The translations under genes and the position numbers were made by a program. From Dipylidium caninum (taxonomy: Eukaryota > Platyhelminthes > Cestoda > Cyclophyllidea > Dipylidiidae): a DNA stretch of 64,000 nucleotides. Location of the stretch: the NCBI GenBank assembly GCA_017562135.1, contig QEYB01000646.1, positions 186,001-250,000 on the forward strand. The letters run 5' to 3'. The notes beneath the pieces are model-generated. The model ran no database searches and was not told the origin of the DNA. It worked only from the letters and a program-made list of their open reading frames with translations. Numbering within the stretch: position 1 is the first letter of the stretch; every line of letters begins with the position of its first letter. This document shows positions 38,450 to 50,336 of the stretch, piece by piece.

Positions 38450-41312
38450 CACCACCACCACCTCCACCACTGGAAACAACACCAACATTGCCTCTTACCA
38501 TCAGTCAGGTGGCAGAAATCCCAATGGACTGGTGCAAACCGAGCCTCTGCCTCCCCCGTCCTCGCAACTGCCGCCTTCTTTATCCTCGATTACCGCCTCA
38601 TCCAATCGAAAGTGACTTCTCTCTTCGCCTTACCCGTCCCCACCATCATCCAGACTGACATTCTCGTGCCTTTCGGGCTGGTTGACTAAACGATCTATGC
38701 GTCGTATGTGTGTGTGTGTATGTGCCTTGCTATTCCTTGTCTCATTTCTTGCTATCTTTACGCGTAAAGACACCGAAGTCCGCCTTCTTCTCACACCGAT
38801 TTGTTAGCCTTCAGGTATATTCGCGTGCGTGCCTCTTGCGGTCTCGAAACGATTGCCTCAGCCCCGCCTTGACATTGGAGATCGTGATAACTCGGGAAAG
38901 AGGGAAACTCAACGCATCCGTCATTATTGTTGCATTTTCGAGGTCAATTTGCAGCGTTTTCGAAGTCAATATGTGACCCAGGTAGATGGTGCCGAGTACT
39001 CCACCTCCCACACCCCACCTCCCACCTCCGATAGTAGGCTATCTGCAGTGAGTTCTGGTGCATAGTCAGGTACTTCTCTTAAGACGCCCTGAGACCGTTT
39101 TCCTCTGAGGAGAAAGAGGGGAGCCATAGGATGGTTGAAAGAAGAATAAAACTGGCCCGCATGAAGTAGCGCCATTGATTTGTCGAGAGTGAGAGTACGA
39201 GGGTGTGAATGAAAGCAGCTGAAGTGATGTGACTCATCGAACGCCCCTCTCATTTCTGTCTGGAATTCTTCGGTCGCCACGTAGAATCTGTTTTGTGACT
39301 AGCCGAACAGACGAGCGGTGGCGGGAGACGGCTCATCTGGTCACAAGATGGGGGCCCAGGTATGCAATCCTCGAGTCCTGGCATCAACAGCGATCCTTCG
39401 CCTCACGAAAACAAGCAGAGGCGTGAAAGGGAACCAACAGGATGTCGATAGTGAGGCGATTAGGATAGGAGGGGGTGTGAATGGAGAGCGTGAGGGAGTT
39501 GACGTGTACACAGAGAAAGTACGCAGTACGAAAGCGACAGCCCAATGTGCGACCTCCGACTTGCAGCGTTAGACACGACACGTCACGTGCGTTATAGCAA
39601 TTTCTCCCACTTGGTGAGGTTTTAACCGCAATAACTCTCGATCTAAATCCTCATCTCCACTTATCCCTCGTCCTGTTCCCCCCCCCCCCCATCCCTCCGC
39701 TGACACATGTGGTCCCCTTCTCGATGCGGTCTAACACCCCTCCAAGCCCTGTTCTTCGTCCTTTTAAAAAGTATCACACACACACTTCATTCCGCGTCTC
39801 CGCCCACATGACTCGTTCCACGACGCCAGCGATACGTCAGCATTTTTACTCGCACTGCTACACAACACATTGCCGACTCGCCGAAGGTCATTGTCATTAT
39901 CCCATCCACCTTTCCATTTGTGAAATGTTTTCGCTCTATGGTTGAAAAGAAGAATCTCACGAGTACGCTATCATGTGAGTTCAATGTACACTATCGTAAG
40001 TGGAAGTGCGAGACAGAATATTAGAAGACAAAGTAAAAAAATACCTGGAAAAGTACTGTATCTGCGCCTCGCTGCTCCCGTCTCCCGCAAATGTCATACG
40101 CCCACAAGGAGCACTGGTTGACGAAAGGAGCAATTCACATGACCCCACCTCACATCCCTACCCACCATGCTCTCCTAAGTTGAACTGCGCTTTATTGAAC
40201 GACACAGCACTGGGTCATCCTCCTCCAGCGGTGAAGGTGTGGTGAACCTCAGAATCCTCTTCACATCAATTGTCATTGTACCCTCTTTCTCTCTACGCAC
40301 GAGGGCGAGGGCTTTCACCACTTTTCTTGACAACTCATGGCAATTTCACTCCGACGCATCTGCCGGAAAACGGAAGAGGTGGGGCCCGTAAGGTTGGGTC
40401 ACATAAAACTATCTCCGACCATCGTGATACCCCACGGGGACATCCCCTCTTCGTTGTATCGGCGGATTGTTAAAGTATGGCAAAGGCTTGAAGACCCCTT
40501 TTAAAGGAGTCTGCTTACTCCGCCCCCTATCTTTCACGTAACCCGCCACCAATGTTATTCATCAAAACTAGGATCTGGGGAACACCTCGTGCCGTACGAG
40601 GGCAAGGGGATATGACTCTCGTAGTGGGAAAACCAGAGTTGACGTGAGGGAGAGTGAGAACTGAGCATTGATAGTTTTGTGAGCGCTTCGCCCCCCCCCC
40701 CTCCCCCCAACCCTGGTCCGGGCGGAGAAGTCATTACTTCTCTCCTTACTCCTCCCCCACTACGTCCTATCTGCGAATTAACGTCCCTGACCATTCACTA
40801 ACGAGTAATGCGCGGTCATTGCAGAGATATCGGTCCCATCGTCTCCACGGGTGCTTGTCGCCCCTCAGTCTCATCCACTTCGCCTAAATGCACACAGGGG
40901 CAGGCGATTGGCAGCTAATTTCGGGTGAGCTACCGCTGTGAGGTTTAGGTCCAAGCAAAACAGGGAAAATTAGGGCATGTTAGTACACTTCAGAACAGAA
41001 TCCGAGCGACATGTCAACGACTCCAACAAACACCCCAGTACTTACAACACTGTCAAAACGCACTCACTTCTCCCACCTAACCCATATTGAGTCCTCCGAG
41101 GTAGACCTCAAACCACGCTTGCGCTTAAGTCTTACCGTTAACACTCCCATTGCTGTCTTTCCAACGACTCATTTGCAAATCGCTAGACTCCAACACCACC
41201 CAGCCTATTAGGCCTAGCACTACTTGCCTACCTCACCCAACGATGGCCAACAACAAAATGGCCATGGTCACCACTCCCTGCTTGACGAAGAAGCACACAA
41301 AAGGGTGCATAC
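38450..41312. other. Left-arm stretch between MOB1 and TMEM14 copy A
   Basis: No recognised gene. The former MOB1 tail frame (shifted by one base) continues open to 38615. A minus frame at 38966-39280 (104 codons) is kept exactly in the other arm, but it has no known motif, and the DNA there is simply near-identical. There is a run of 12 C at about 39679 and C-rich sequence near 40686-40710. Confidence 0.5.
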
Positions 41313-41332
41313 TTTATTTGTACGTCAAAGTG

Positions 41333-41862
41333 TTATAGGAAGGGATGACATGCATTAGCCACAATTGAAAACACATTACAAACTCTAAGTAATTTCGCGT
41401 GATTGTCGAACGCAGAATATCCCTGAGTTATGTTCTCATCATTTGCCACTTACCTCCACATCAGGTAGGCACATCTAAGTGCCATGAGCGCACTACGTTT
41501 GGGCAATTAACAACGCACACCGGTTACCTCAGAGCGCTTATCAACCCAATTGGCACGAATCGTCCCGTGTTCCTGTACCGCATAGCCATAAGAATGGCCA
41601 AGGCCGCACTACCACCTAGGACACGAGCAGGCGTGTAAGAGGGCCTACACCCTACCAAGCAGGAGACGCGCATCTCCGTATACCAGGCGGTGGGAGCCCA
41701 GCAGAAGCAAGGCACCAAATGCGAGTCCCAAGACTAGAGACTGAGTACTGTCTATACAAGCCTTTGCAAAGTTCTAACAATCAACATACACGTCTTGAGG
41801 TAGGCGTACAATCCGAGTCCTGCAACAATAACCGCGAAAACAGCGCCAGGGGCGTCGAACAT
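41333..41862 (-). CDS. TMEM14: TMEM14-family small membrane protein, copy A
   Basis: This is the mirror image of copy B. Exons: 41790-41862, 41656-41733, 41528-41615, 41454-41474 and 41333-41384. They encode about 103 residues, close to the 112 of human TMEM14C. The sequence is hydrophobic with GAVFAVIVAGLGLYAYLKT, LGLAFGALLLLGSHRLVY, and the family-like LAILMAMRYRNTGRFVPIGL (human TMEM14: GIMGMRFYHSGKFMPAGL). Members sit in mitochondrial or other inner membranes; TMEM14C is linked to porphyrin transport, and plant relatives to fatty acid export. The nucleotide match to copy B appears exact over the gene. The AATAAA signal on the minus strand is at 41313-41318. The last exon is the least certain part. 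Confidence 0.83.
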
Positions 41863-41956
41863 TCCGCACACGGCCAATAATGCCGCCCGTGGGGGAGGTA
41901 ATTAAAATGACATTCAAAGGATGAAGGAGTGGGAGCGGAGTTTGAAAACTTTATTC

Positions 41957-42280
41957 ATTTCCTGGTTGCCCATGTCGTATGTCCATATAATTAAGGCACA
42001 ATACATTGCCGATTTGATTATTTTGCAATAAATTATATATAAATATTTAGCGCGCATGAATCTGTAACAAATATTTGCAGTAATGCGTAGTTTTTATATT
42101 TAATTTTATAGACCTCTGAAGGGGTTGCTTTCATATATATTTAAAAATTTTCAGTTTTACGGTAGTTGAAATGCAAGTCTTAATTGTTTCTCTTGGGACC
42201 TTTCAGGCCCAATATAAAATCAGATCAACAACATAATGCTTCTAAATGAAATATTTATACCAAATGCGTTATCAAGAAAC
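41957..42280. other. AT-rich loop at the centre of the palindrome
   Basis: 324 bp of AT-rich single-copy sequence separates the inner ends of the arms (TTTGAAAACTTTATTC at 41941-41956 and its complement from 42281). It lies between the divergent TMEM14 copies A and B, so it may act as their shared promoter region. Confidence 0.85.
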
Positions 42281-42374
42281 GAATAAAGTTTTCAAACTCC
42301 GCTCCCACTCCTTCATCCTTTGAATGTCATTTTAATTACCTCCCCCACGGGCGGCATTATTGGCCGTGTGCGGA

Positions 42375-42904
42375 ATGTTCGACGCCCCTGGCGCTGTTTT
42401 CGCGGTTATTGTTGCAGGACTCGGATTGTACGCCTACCTCAAGACGTGTATGTTGATTGTTAGAACTTTGCAAAGGCTTGTATAGACAGTACTCAGTCTC
42501 TAGTCTTGGGACTCGCATTTGGTGCCTTGCTTCTGCTGGGCTCCCACCGCCTGGTATACGGAGATGCGCGTCTCCTGCTTGGTAGGGTGTAGGCCCTCTT
42601 ACACGCCTGCTCGTGTCCTAGGTGGTAGTGCGGCCTTGGCCATTCTTATGGCTATGCGGTACAGGAACACGGGACGATTCGTGCCAATTGGGTTGATAAG
42701 CGCTCTGAGGTAACCGGTGTGCGTTGTTAATTGCCCAAACGTAGTGCGCTCATGGCACTTAGATGTGCCTACCTGATGTGGAGGTAAGTGGCAAATGATG
42801 AGAACATAACTCAGGGATATTCTGCGTTCGACAATCACGCGAAATTACTTAGAGTTTGTAATGTGTTTTCAATTGTGGCTAATGCATGTCATCCCTTCCT
42901 ATAA
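42375..42904 (+). CDS. TMEM14: TMEM14-family small membrane protein, copy B
   Basis: Exons: 42375-42447, 42504-42581, 42622-42709, 42763-42783 (a 21-nt micro-exon) and 42853-42904 (stop TAA). Phases are 1,1,2,2, and all introns are 40-70 bp with GT..AG ends. The ATG begins MFDAPGAVFAVIVAGLGLYA. The third exon gives AALAILMAMRYRNTGRFVPI, matching the conserved second half of TMEM14. The micro-exon supplies CAYLMW, in line with SLLMVAKV of the human protein. AATAAA follows at 42919-42924. Copy A lies head to head with it 512 bp away. Three or four short membrane helices are expected. Confidence 0.85.
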
Positions 42905-42918
42905 CACTTTGACGTACA

Positions 42919-42924
42919 AATAAA
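42919..42924 (+). terminator. Polyadenylation signal of TMEM14 copy B
   Basis: AATAAA 15 bases after the proposed stop codon, in the expected place for a compact gene. Equivalent signals lie at 41313-41318 (minus) for copy A and 48118-48123 (minus) for copy C. Confidence 0.6.
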
Positions 42925-45615
42925 GTATGCACCCTTTTGTGTGCTTCTTCGTCAAGCAGGGAGTGGTGACCATGGCCATTTTGTTGTTGGCCATCGTTGG
43001 GTGAGGTAGGCAAGTAGTGCTAGGCCTAATAGGCTGGGTGGTGTTGGAGTCTAGCGATTTGCAAATGAGTCGTTGGAAAGACAGCAATGGGAGTGTTAAC
43101 GGTAAGACTTAAGCGCAAGCGTGGTTTGAGGTCTACCTCGGAGGACTCAATATGGGTTAGGTGGGAGAAGTGAGTGCGTTTTGACAGTGTTGTAAGTACT
43201 GGGGTGTTTGTTGGAGTCGTTGACATGTCGCTCGGATTCTGTTCTGAAGTGTACTAACATGCCCTAATTTTCCCTGTTTTGCTTGGACCTAAACCTCACA
43301 GCGGTAGCTCACCCGAAATTAGCTGCCAATCGCCTGCCCCTGTGTGCATTTAGGCGAAGTGGATGAGACTGAGGGGCGACAAGCACCCGTGGAGACGATG
43401 GGACCGATATCTCTGCAATGACCGCGCATTACTCGTTAGTGAATGGTCAGGGACGTTAATTCGCAGATAGGACGTAGGGGGGAGGAGTAAGGAGAGAAGT
43501 AATGACTTCTCCGCCCGGACCAGGGTTGGGGGGAGGGGGGGGGGGCGAAGCGCTCACAAAACTATCAATGCTCAGTTCTCACTCTCCCTCACGTCAACTC
43601 TGGTTTTCCCACTACGAGAGTCATATCCCCTTGCCCTCGTACGGCACGAGGTGTTCCCCAGATCCTAGTTTTGATGAATAACATTGGTGGCGGGTTACGT
43701 GAAAGATAGGGGGCGGAGTAAGCAGACTCCTTTAAAAGGGGTCTTCAAGCCTTTGCCATACTTTAACAATCCGCCGATACAACGAAGAGGGGATGTCCCC
43801 GTGGGGTATCACGATGGTCGGAGATAGTTTTATGTGACCCAACCTTACGGGCCCCACCTCTTCCGTTTTCCGGCAGATGCGTCGGAGTGAAATTGCCATG
43901 AGTTGTCAAGAAAAGTGGTGAAAGCCCTCGCCCTCGTGCGTAGAGAGAAAGAGGGTACAATGACAATTGATGTGAAGAGGATTTCTGAGGTTCACCACAC
44001 CTTCACCGCTGGAGGAGGATGACCCAGTGCTGTGTCGTTCAATAAAGCGCAGTTCAACTTAGGAGAGCATGGTGGGTAGGGATGTGAGGTGGGGTCATGT
44101 GAATTGCTCCTTTCGTCAACCAGTGCTCCTTGTGGGCGTATGACATTTGCGGGAGACGGGAGCAGCGAGGCGCAGATACAGTACTTTTCCACGTATTTTT
44201 TACCTTGTCTTCCAATATTCTGTCTCGCACTTCCACTTACAATAGTGTACATTGAACTCACATGATGGCGTACTCGTGAGATCTTCTTTTCAACCATAAA
44301 ACGAAAACAATTCACAAATGGAAAGGTGAACGGGATAATGCCAATGACCTTCGGCGTGTCGGCAATGTGTTGTGTGGCAGTGCGAGTGAAAATGCTGTCG
44401 TATCGTTGGCGTCGTGGAACAAGGCATGTGGGTGGAGACGCGGAATGAAGTGTGTGCGATACTCTGAAAAGGACGAAGAACAGGGCTTGGAGAGGCGTTA
44501 GACCGCATCGAGAAGGGGACCAAATGTGTCAGCGGAGGGATGGGGGGGGGGGGAACAGGACGAGGGATAAGTGGAGATGAGGATTTAGACCAAGAGTTCT
44601 TGCGGTTAAAACCTCACCAAAGTCGGAGAAATTGCTATAACGCAAGTGACGTATCGTGTCTAACGCTGCAAGTCGGAGTCGCACATTGGGCTGTCGCTTT
44701 CGTACTGCGTACTTTCTCTGTGAACACGTCAACTCCCTCACGCTCTCCATTCACGCCCCCTTCTATCCTAATCGCATCACTATCGACATCCTATTGGCTC
44801 CCTTTCACGCCTCTGCTTGTTTTCGTGAGGCGCAGGATCATTGCTGATGCCAGGACTCGAGGATTGCATACCTGGGCCCCCATCTTGTGACCAGATGAGC
44901 CGTCTCCCGCCACCGCTCGTCTGTTCGGCTAGTCACAAAACAGATTCTACGTGGCGACCGAAGAATTCCAGACAGAAATGAGAGGGGCGTTCGATGAGTC
45001 ACATCACTTCAGCTGCTTTCATTCACACCCTCGTACTCTCACTCTCGACAAATCAATGGCGCTACTTCATGCGGGCCAGTTTTATTCTTCTTTCAACCAT
45101 CCTATGGCCCCCCTCTTTCTCCTCAGAGGAAAACGGTCTCAGGGCGTCTTAAGAGAAGTACCTGACTATGCACCAGAACTCACTGCAGATAGCCTACTAT
45201 CGGAGGTGGGAGGTGGGGTGTGGGAGGTGGAGTACTCGGCACCATCTACCTGGGTCACATATTGACTTCGAAAACGCTGCAAATTGACCTCGAAAATGCA
45301 ACAATAATGACGGATGCGTTGAGTTTCCCTCTTTCCCGAGTTATCACGATCTCCAATGTCAAGGCGGGGCTGAGGCAATCGTTTCGAGACCGCAAGAGGC
45401 ACGCACGCGAATATACCTGAAGGCTAACAAATCGGTGTGAGAAGAAGGCGGACTTCGGTGTCTTTACGCGTAAAGATAGCAAGAAATGAGACAAGGAATA
45501 GCAAGGCACATACACACACACACATACGACGCATAGATCGTTTAGTCAACCAGCCCGAAAGGCACGAGAATGTCAGTCTGGATGATGGTGGGGACGGGTA
45601 AGGCGAAGAGAGAAG
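42925..45615. other. Right-arm stretch between TMEM14 copy B and the MOB1 exon copies
   Basis: The mirror image of 38450-41312, with no recognised gene. The part at about 44190-44620 differs from its partner by roughly one base in ten, while the flanking parts are near-identical. A run of 12 G occurs near 44543. Confidence 0.5.
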
Positions 45616-46536
45616 TCACTTTCGATTGGATGAGGCGGTAATCGAGGATAAAGAAGGCGGCAGTTGCGAGGACGGGGGAGGCAGAGGCTCGGTTTGCACC
45701 AGTCCATTGGGATTTCTGCCACCTGACTGATGGTAAGAGGCATTGTTGGTGTTGCTTCCAGTGGTGGAGTTACTGGTTGGACGGTCCGGTTTGGGTGCTG
45801 TCAGCACGTCGATGACGGGTTGAAGGGGCTCCAATTCTACAGATCGCACCAAGTCGAACTCCTGCATTGGCATGCGAGAAGAGAGAGGAAAAAGTGATAT
45901 TGTTTGTCTTCACTTTATCATCTCTCTGTTTATCTTTCTTACAGCCGTCAAATCATAGCGGTGAATTGAATAGTGCTGTCTCTTCCGTTGGCAGGGGACT
46001 CTGTGGAGGACTTCACACAGCGGGGCGATATTAGTGTACACGTTCCGTGAAATATGGAGGTCGAGGAGACGCCATAACAATAGCTGGGCACTCCTGTCTA
46101 CATCTGAACTGCGCAGAGGACAGGGCTGCTCATAATGTTTACTGATTGAATAAAGACTTCCCTCGTGACCTGTTAGTCAGAAAAACTGGGAAACCTCTCC
46201 GCTACCTGAGGGTATCAAGATGGGTGAATCTTGATTAGGCTTATTAGAGGTCAGGAGAACAGTTGACCCGCAATCATGTGAGCACTTCTGACGGAAGCCA
46301 GCCACAAATTCGCGTACAAAAAGGGCGGTGAAGTGAAGGAAGGTAGATGAAGAGGAGGCGTACAACACTTACGAGAACAAAGTAGACGAAATGCTTGAAA
46401 GAGGTGTTTAAATGAGTGGCCTCGTCGAGCAGTTGAACCTCACGAAAGTGCACATTGTAGATGTGCGCGTAGACTCGGAAAAGACGTTTCAGGATGGCTT
46501 TGGTCACCTTGAGGAAGTTAGGCGGAAAAGGGACTC
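45616..46536 (-). pseudogene. MOB1: Inverted partial duplicate of MOB1 (last two coding exons only)
   Basis: Exons 46373-46536 and 45616-45861 on minus keep intact acceptor and donor sites and open frames. The first exon has FPPNFLKVTKAILKRLF, the HIYNVH zinc site and HLNTSFKHFVYF, identical to MOB1 exon 37678-37841. The second starts EFDLVRSVELEPLQPVIDV and then stays open for a further Ser/Thr/Pro-rich tail of about 62 residues ending ITASSNRK. In the main MOB1 gene this tail is put out of frame by one extra base. The exons encoding the N-terminal half, including the CxxxxC half of the zinc site, are absent, so this copy cannot make a full MOB1 by itself. Confidence 0.88.
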
Positions 46537-48076
46537 CTAAAAATTGAAGAGGAAAGTAAAGAAAACAACCCTACAACTAGGCGGTATCACGTTACCCCTG
46601 CTACCACTTTGTGGAAAGTAGGAGAGGGGTAGCCTTCGCTTGACGCCATCGTCTCTCACCTCTGGGACTGCTGACACGTCACGTAAGAGGCAATCTTTTT
46701 AGACATGGCACTTCGTCGGACGTAATTCAAGGCGATCTACTTTATTCTGACGGTAATGTCGAGTAAATTGACGATATCACACTCACACGGCAGCGGCAAA
46801 GTGTTCCACTAACTTCACCCTTACGTTATCATTGAGGCCAATTGCGCACAACATGCACACACGCATGCAAACACCAGCAGTTTATCCTATTCACATCACC
46901 GTCGCACACTTCCTGTGCGTGCGTGTTGGAGAGTAGGAAGGGTCACGGGTCATCACATCCTATATGCCCATACACAAATCCAGCAACCCGAGTCTAAAGT
47001 ACAGAGAATCACTTCCATGAAGGCCAATCGCGATCGCTGTTTAAGGAGGGGTAGGTAATAATTTCTCGGGTCAAAACAAAGTAGTGAAAGTTATATCGAA
47101 GGTCAAGGGCGAAAAGCAGAAAACAAGGGCACAGTTAATGTAGATACTGGGGACAGAGGAGGACAATTATGGAAATCGAAAGGTAAGAAAAAAGTAGGCG
47201 CAGGTATTTGCGACAATAAAGTAAGAGGAGGCAAGAAGGCATTCCAATATTGCAGCGAGTAGGATGCTTCAACAGAGTGGGGGTGAAAAGGAGGGGCGAA
47301 AGTGACAGAAAGGTGAAAAGAGGGTAAGCAGAAATAGAAATGACTATCGAGAAGCAAGGCCTAAGTAGCACACAAATATGAATAAGAGTGCAGGTGAAAC
47401 CAGCAGAAGCAGCACTGTACCTGCACAACAGAACAGGTTGGGGTGTGGCAGTACAGGTCAGAACAGAACCCGAACGACATGTCAACGATCCCAACAAATA
47501 ACCCAGCACTTAGGACACTGTCAACATGTCAAGCCTACTGACTGTTGAGCTGACCTTTGCGCTGTCTATACTCGCGTTAAGAGTACGCACTGGCGACATC
47601 GGCCAACAATAAACAGCCAGCGTTGGCCCCCTTAGCGTTGTCGAATTCAAGCCCCATCAACGATTCGTCCAGACACAATTGCCGACTCCCGAGTTCTCCC
47701 CTCCTCGGCGTCTGAGACTTCTCACAACCCCCATTGTCAAATTAGCCACGGTCACCGGGCTACAATTTCCTCTACTGAGCAACGCCCACCCATCGCCCTC
47801 TACCCTACACATCGGACACAGGAGACCACACAATCCAACACTGGGTTGATTCCACCATCATCAAATAACTCACTTCTCCCACCTATCCATGTTGAGTCCT
47901 CCGAGGCAGACCTCAGACCACGCTTGCGCTTAAGTCTTACCGTTAACACTCCCATTGCTGTCTTTCCAACGACTCATTTGCAAATCGCTAGACTCCAACA
48001 CCACCCAGCCTATTAGGCCTAGCACTACTTGCCTACCTCACCCAACGATGGCCAACAACAAAATGGCCATGGTCAC

Positions 48077-48775
48077 CACTCCCTGCTTGACGAAGAAGCA
48101 CACAAAAGGGTGCATACTTTATTTGTACGTCAAAGTGTTATAGGAAGGGATGACATGCATTAGCCACAATTGAAAACACATTACAAACTCTAAGTAATTT
48201 CGCGTGATTGTCGAACGCAGAATATCCCTGAGTTATGTTCTCATCATTTGCCACTTACCTCCACATCAGGTAGGCACATCTAAGTGCCATGAGCGCACTA
48301 CGTTTGGGCAATTAACAACGCACACCGGTTACCTCAGAGCGCTTATCAACCCAATTGGCACGAATCGTCCCGTGTTCCTGTACCGCATAGCCATAAGAAT
48401 GGCCAAGGCCGCACTACCACCTAGGACACGAGCAGGCGTGTAAGAGGGCCTACACCCTACCAAGCAGGAGACGCGCATCTCCGTATACCAGGCGGTGGGA
48501 GCCCAGCAGAAGCAAGGCACCAAATGCGAGTCCCAAGACTAGAGACTGAGTACTGTCTATACAAGCCTTTGCAAAGTTCTAACAATCAACATACACGTCT
48601 TGAGGTAGGCGTACAATCCGAGTCCTGAAACAATAACCGCGAGAACAGCGCCGGGAGGGTCGAACATCCCGCACACGACCAATAATGCCGCCCCTAGCGG
48701 AGGTAATTATAATCACACTAGAAGGATGAAGGAGTGGTGGTGGGGTTGGGAGAGCCTAATCATTTACTGGTTATG
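48077..48775 (+). repeat. Third TMEM14 block, direct repeat of 41272-41970
   Basis: Directly repeats the copy A region at an offset of 6805 bp. The match is near-exact until about 48640 and fades out between 48710 and 48775 (for example GGATGAAGGAGTGG at 48724 against 41922). It abuts the outer end of the right palindrome arm. Confidence 0.9.
48138..48667 (-). CDS. TMEM14: TMEM14-family small membrane protein, copy C
   Basis: Same five-exon layout as copy A, shifted by 6805 bp: 48595-48667, 48461-48538, 48333-48420, 48259-48279 and 48138-48189. The first exon reads MFDPPGAVLAVIVSGLGLYA, three substitutions from copies A and B (A4P, F9L, A14S). All are conservative for a membrane helix, and the frame stays open. 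The other exons appear identical. The 5' flank beyond about 48710 differs from copy A, so the promoter is probably not shared. Confidence 0.82.
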
Positions 48776-50336
48776 CGTTTCGCGTAATTTTTAATTTCCG
48801 TTTTCGGTGCCCTTTTATTTTTTGTAGAGCATTTTAAATTTTTTTCAGTGGGGTTTTAGCGCGTAAGGTACTTTGAAATATTGATGAATATCTGAGCGTG
48901 ATTTGTGTGCTTTAATTTCCCGGTCTAATTGAATTATCATTTTGCCGCCCAGTTTGCCATTTTTGCTCCTTTTTTGCAATTTCCAACGCAAGTTTTTTCA
49001 TTTCGATGCCCTTCGACATTGGATCATGCGTCGCATAGTGGACATTGTCTGATATTGCATCCCAATTGCACCTGTTCTCCACGCTCTGGCACGAATCGTT
49101 TCTTTACATACAATATCGGGCCTATCTTGCTCTCTTATCTTTCGCGGCTTGGGGGTTCTATTGAAATAATGGTCCACGGCGCCCGTCGATATTGATGCTC
49201 AAAATGCACTGCCTACAGTTGAACCGTTTAACTGTCCATGAATCTATTTCCAACATGTATCCAACTTCGTTTTTGCAGTTATTCTCGGATGATTGTTTAG
49301 ATGATCTGACATGTCATGCTTTGGACAATAAATTGTTCGCAATCACTTAATTTCGATTTTTGAACGTTATGCAACTGTTGGACGATTTGCGTTATCCTTA
49401 GCGTATTCGAGCACTAACGCTAGGGTAGAATTAAGTAAGAGACAAGAAGTTTGTTATTGTTCGAATTTTTTGGGAGTTGCGATTGATTTTTGGGCACCTC
49501 TTGCGCAGTTTGACGATTGGCTGTGTCACCGGTGAGTTAGCAGTCTGAAGCCTGTGGAATGCTTGACTTAATGCAGTTCATGACGCACTTTTTTGTTCGT
49601 GCCACTCGTAGTTGTGCACTCTCACCGTTCAATCGCTAAGGCTCTTCCATATGCAAATATATTACCTCTTTTACTAAATCGAGTTAGAAAGAGTCTACGT
49701 TTCACGGTTTCCATAGAAAGGTAAGGTACGGAGATTGGAGTTCAACTTGTCTAAATTAGATTTCATCTGTAACTAGTACATGCACTCATTTTGCTAGGCG
49801 CATATTACCAGTAAATCCGACGCGAGATCATGGCCACGCACGTACGTAGCAATTGAATCAATCGATGTACTGGTGAATACCAGGAAAATCAAAATTCTCG
49901 CAATGTCTACGCTCCAAACTGTTATAAATAAAGATAACTTAATCGAATGACAATTTAATTCATTTGACTCTATTCCAGCGCTTCCGGTCTTCTCCCACTT
50001 CTGACTTCCTGAGTGGGTGATACAGCATTGATCTGGTACCAGGGAAATCTTACTGTTCTGGACCAACAATTAGGCGATAATATCACAGCAGTTCATAAAC
50101 TACTCACTTTACTTACAAGTATTATCAATTCTCGAATTATCAAATATACAATTTGCATCCTTTGTTCTCCTGATTGGTCATTTTCAACATCTTGAAGTTA
50201 ATTAAGATTGGAGGGATAAGGTGCGATTTACGGTTCTAAACACAACGCGTCCTTATGAAGAGAATTCTGGCCAAACAAATGAGTAACGCAATTTGTCATT
50301 TTCCATATTTATTTTGCAGACTTGCTTTACTCAGAT
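48776..50336. other. Intergenic stretch right of the duplicated block
   Basis: AT-rich, with no recognised gene on either strand. It holds the upstream flank of TMEM14 copy C and the 3' flank of the FRS2-like gene. An AATAAA on minus at 50308-50313 lies 24 bases behind the FRS2-like stop. Confidence 0.5.

Larger units (their letters stand above)
36142..41956 (+). repeat. Large palindrome, left arm (5.8 kb)
   Basis: The left arm runs from the middle of MOB1 intron 3 to the AT-rich centre. It carries the last two MOB1 coding exons, 2.5 kb without recognised genes, and TMEM14 copy A. Positions x and 84237-x match in reverse complement near the centre, with a drift of about 20-25 bases at the outer end. 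Stretches of near identity alternate with a clearly diverged stretch around 39600-40060. Confidence 0.95.
42281..48076 (-). repeat. Large palindrome, right arm (5.8 kb)
   Basis: Reverse complement of 36142-41956. It contains TMEM14 copy B, the matching gene-free stretch, and inverted copies of the last two MOB1 coding exons. The first part of the MOB1 gene (34941-35494) is not included, because the outer edge corresponds to a point inside MOB1 intron 3. Confidence 0.95.

Noticed and set aside
38966..39280. 104-codon minus frame conserved exactly in the other palindrome arm (44951-45265)
   Set aside because: The arms are near-identical DNA there, so protein conservation carries no independent weight, and no motif or exon structure was seen.
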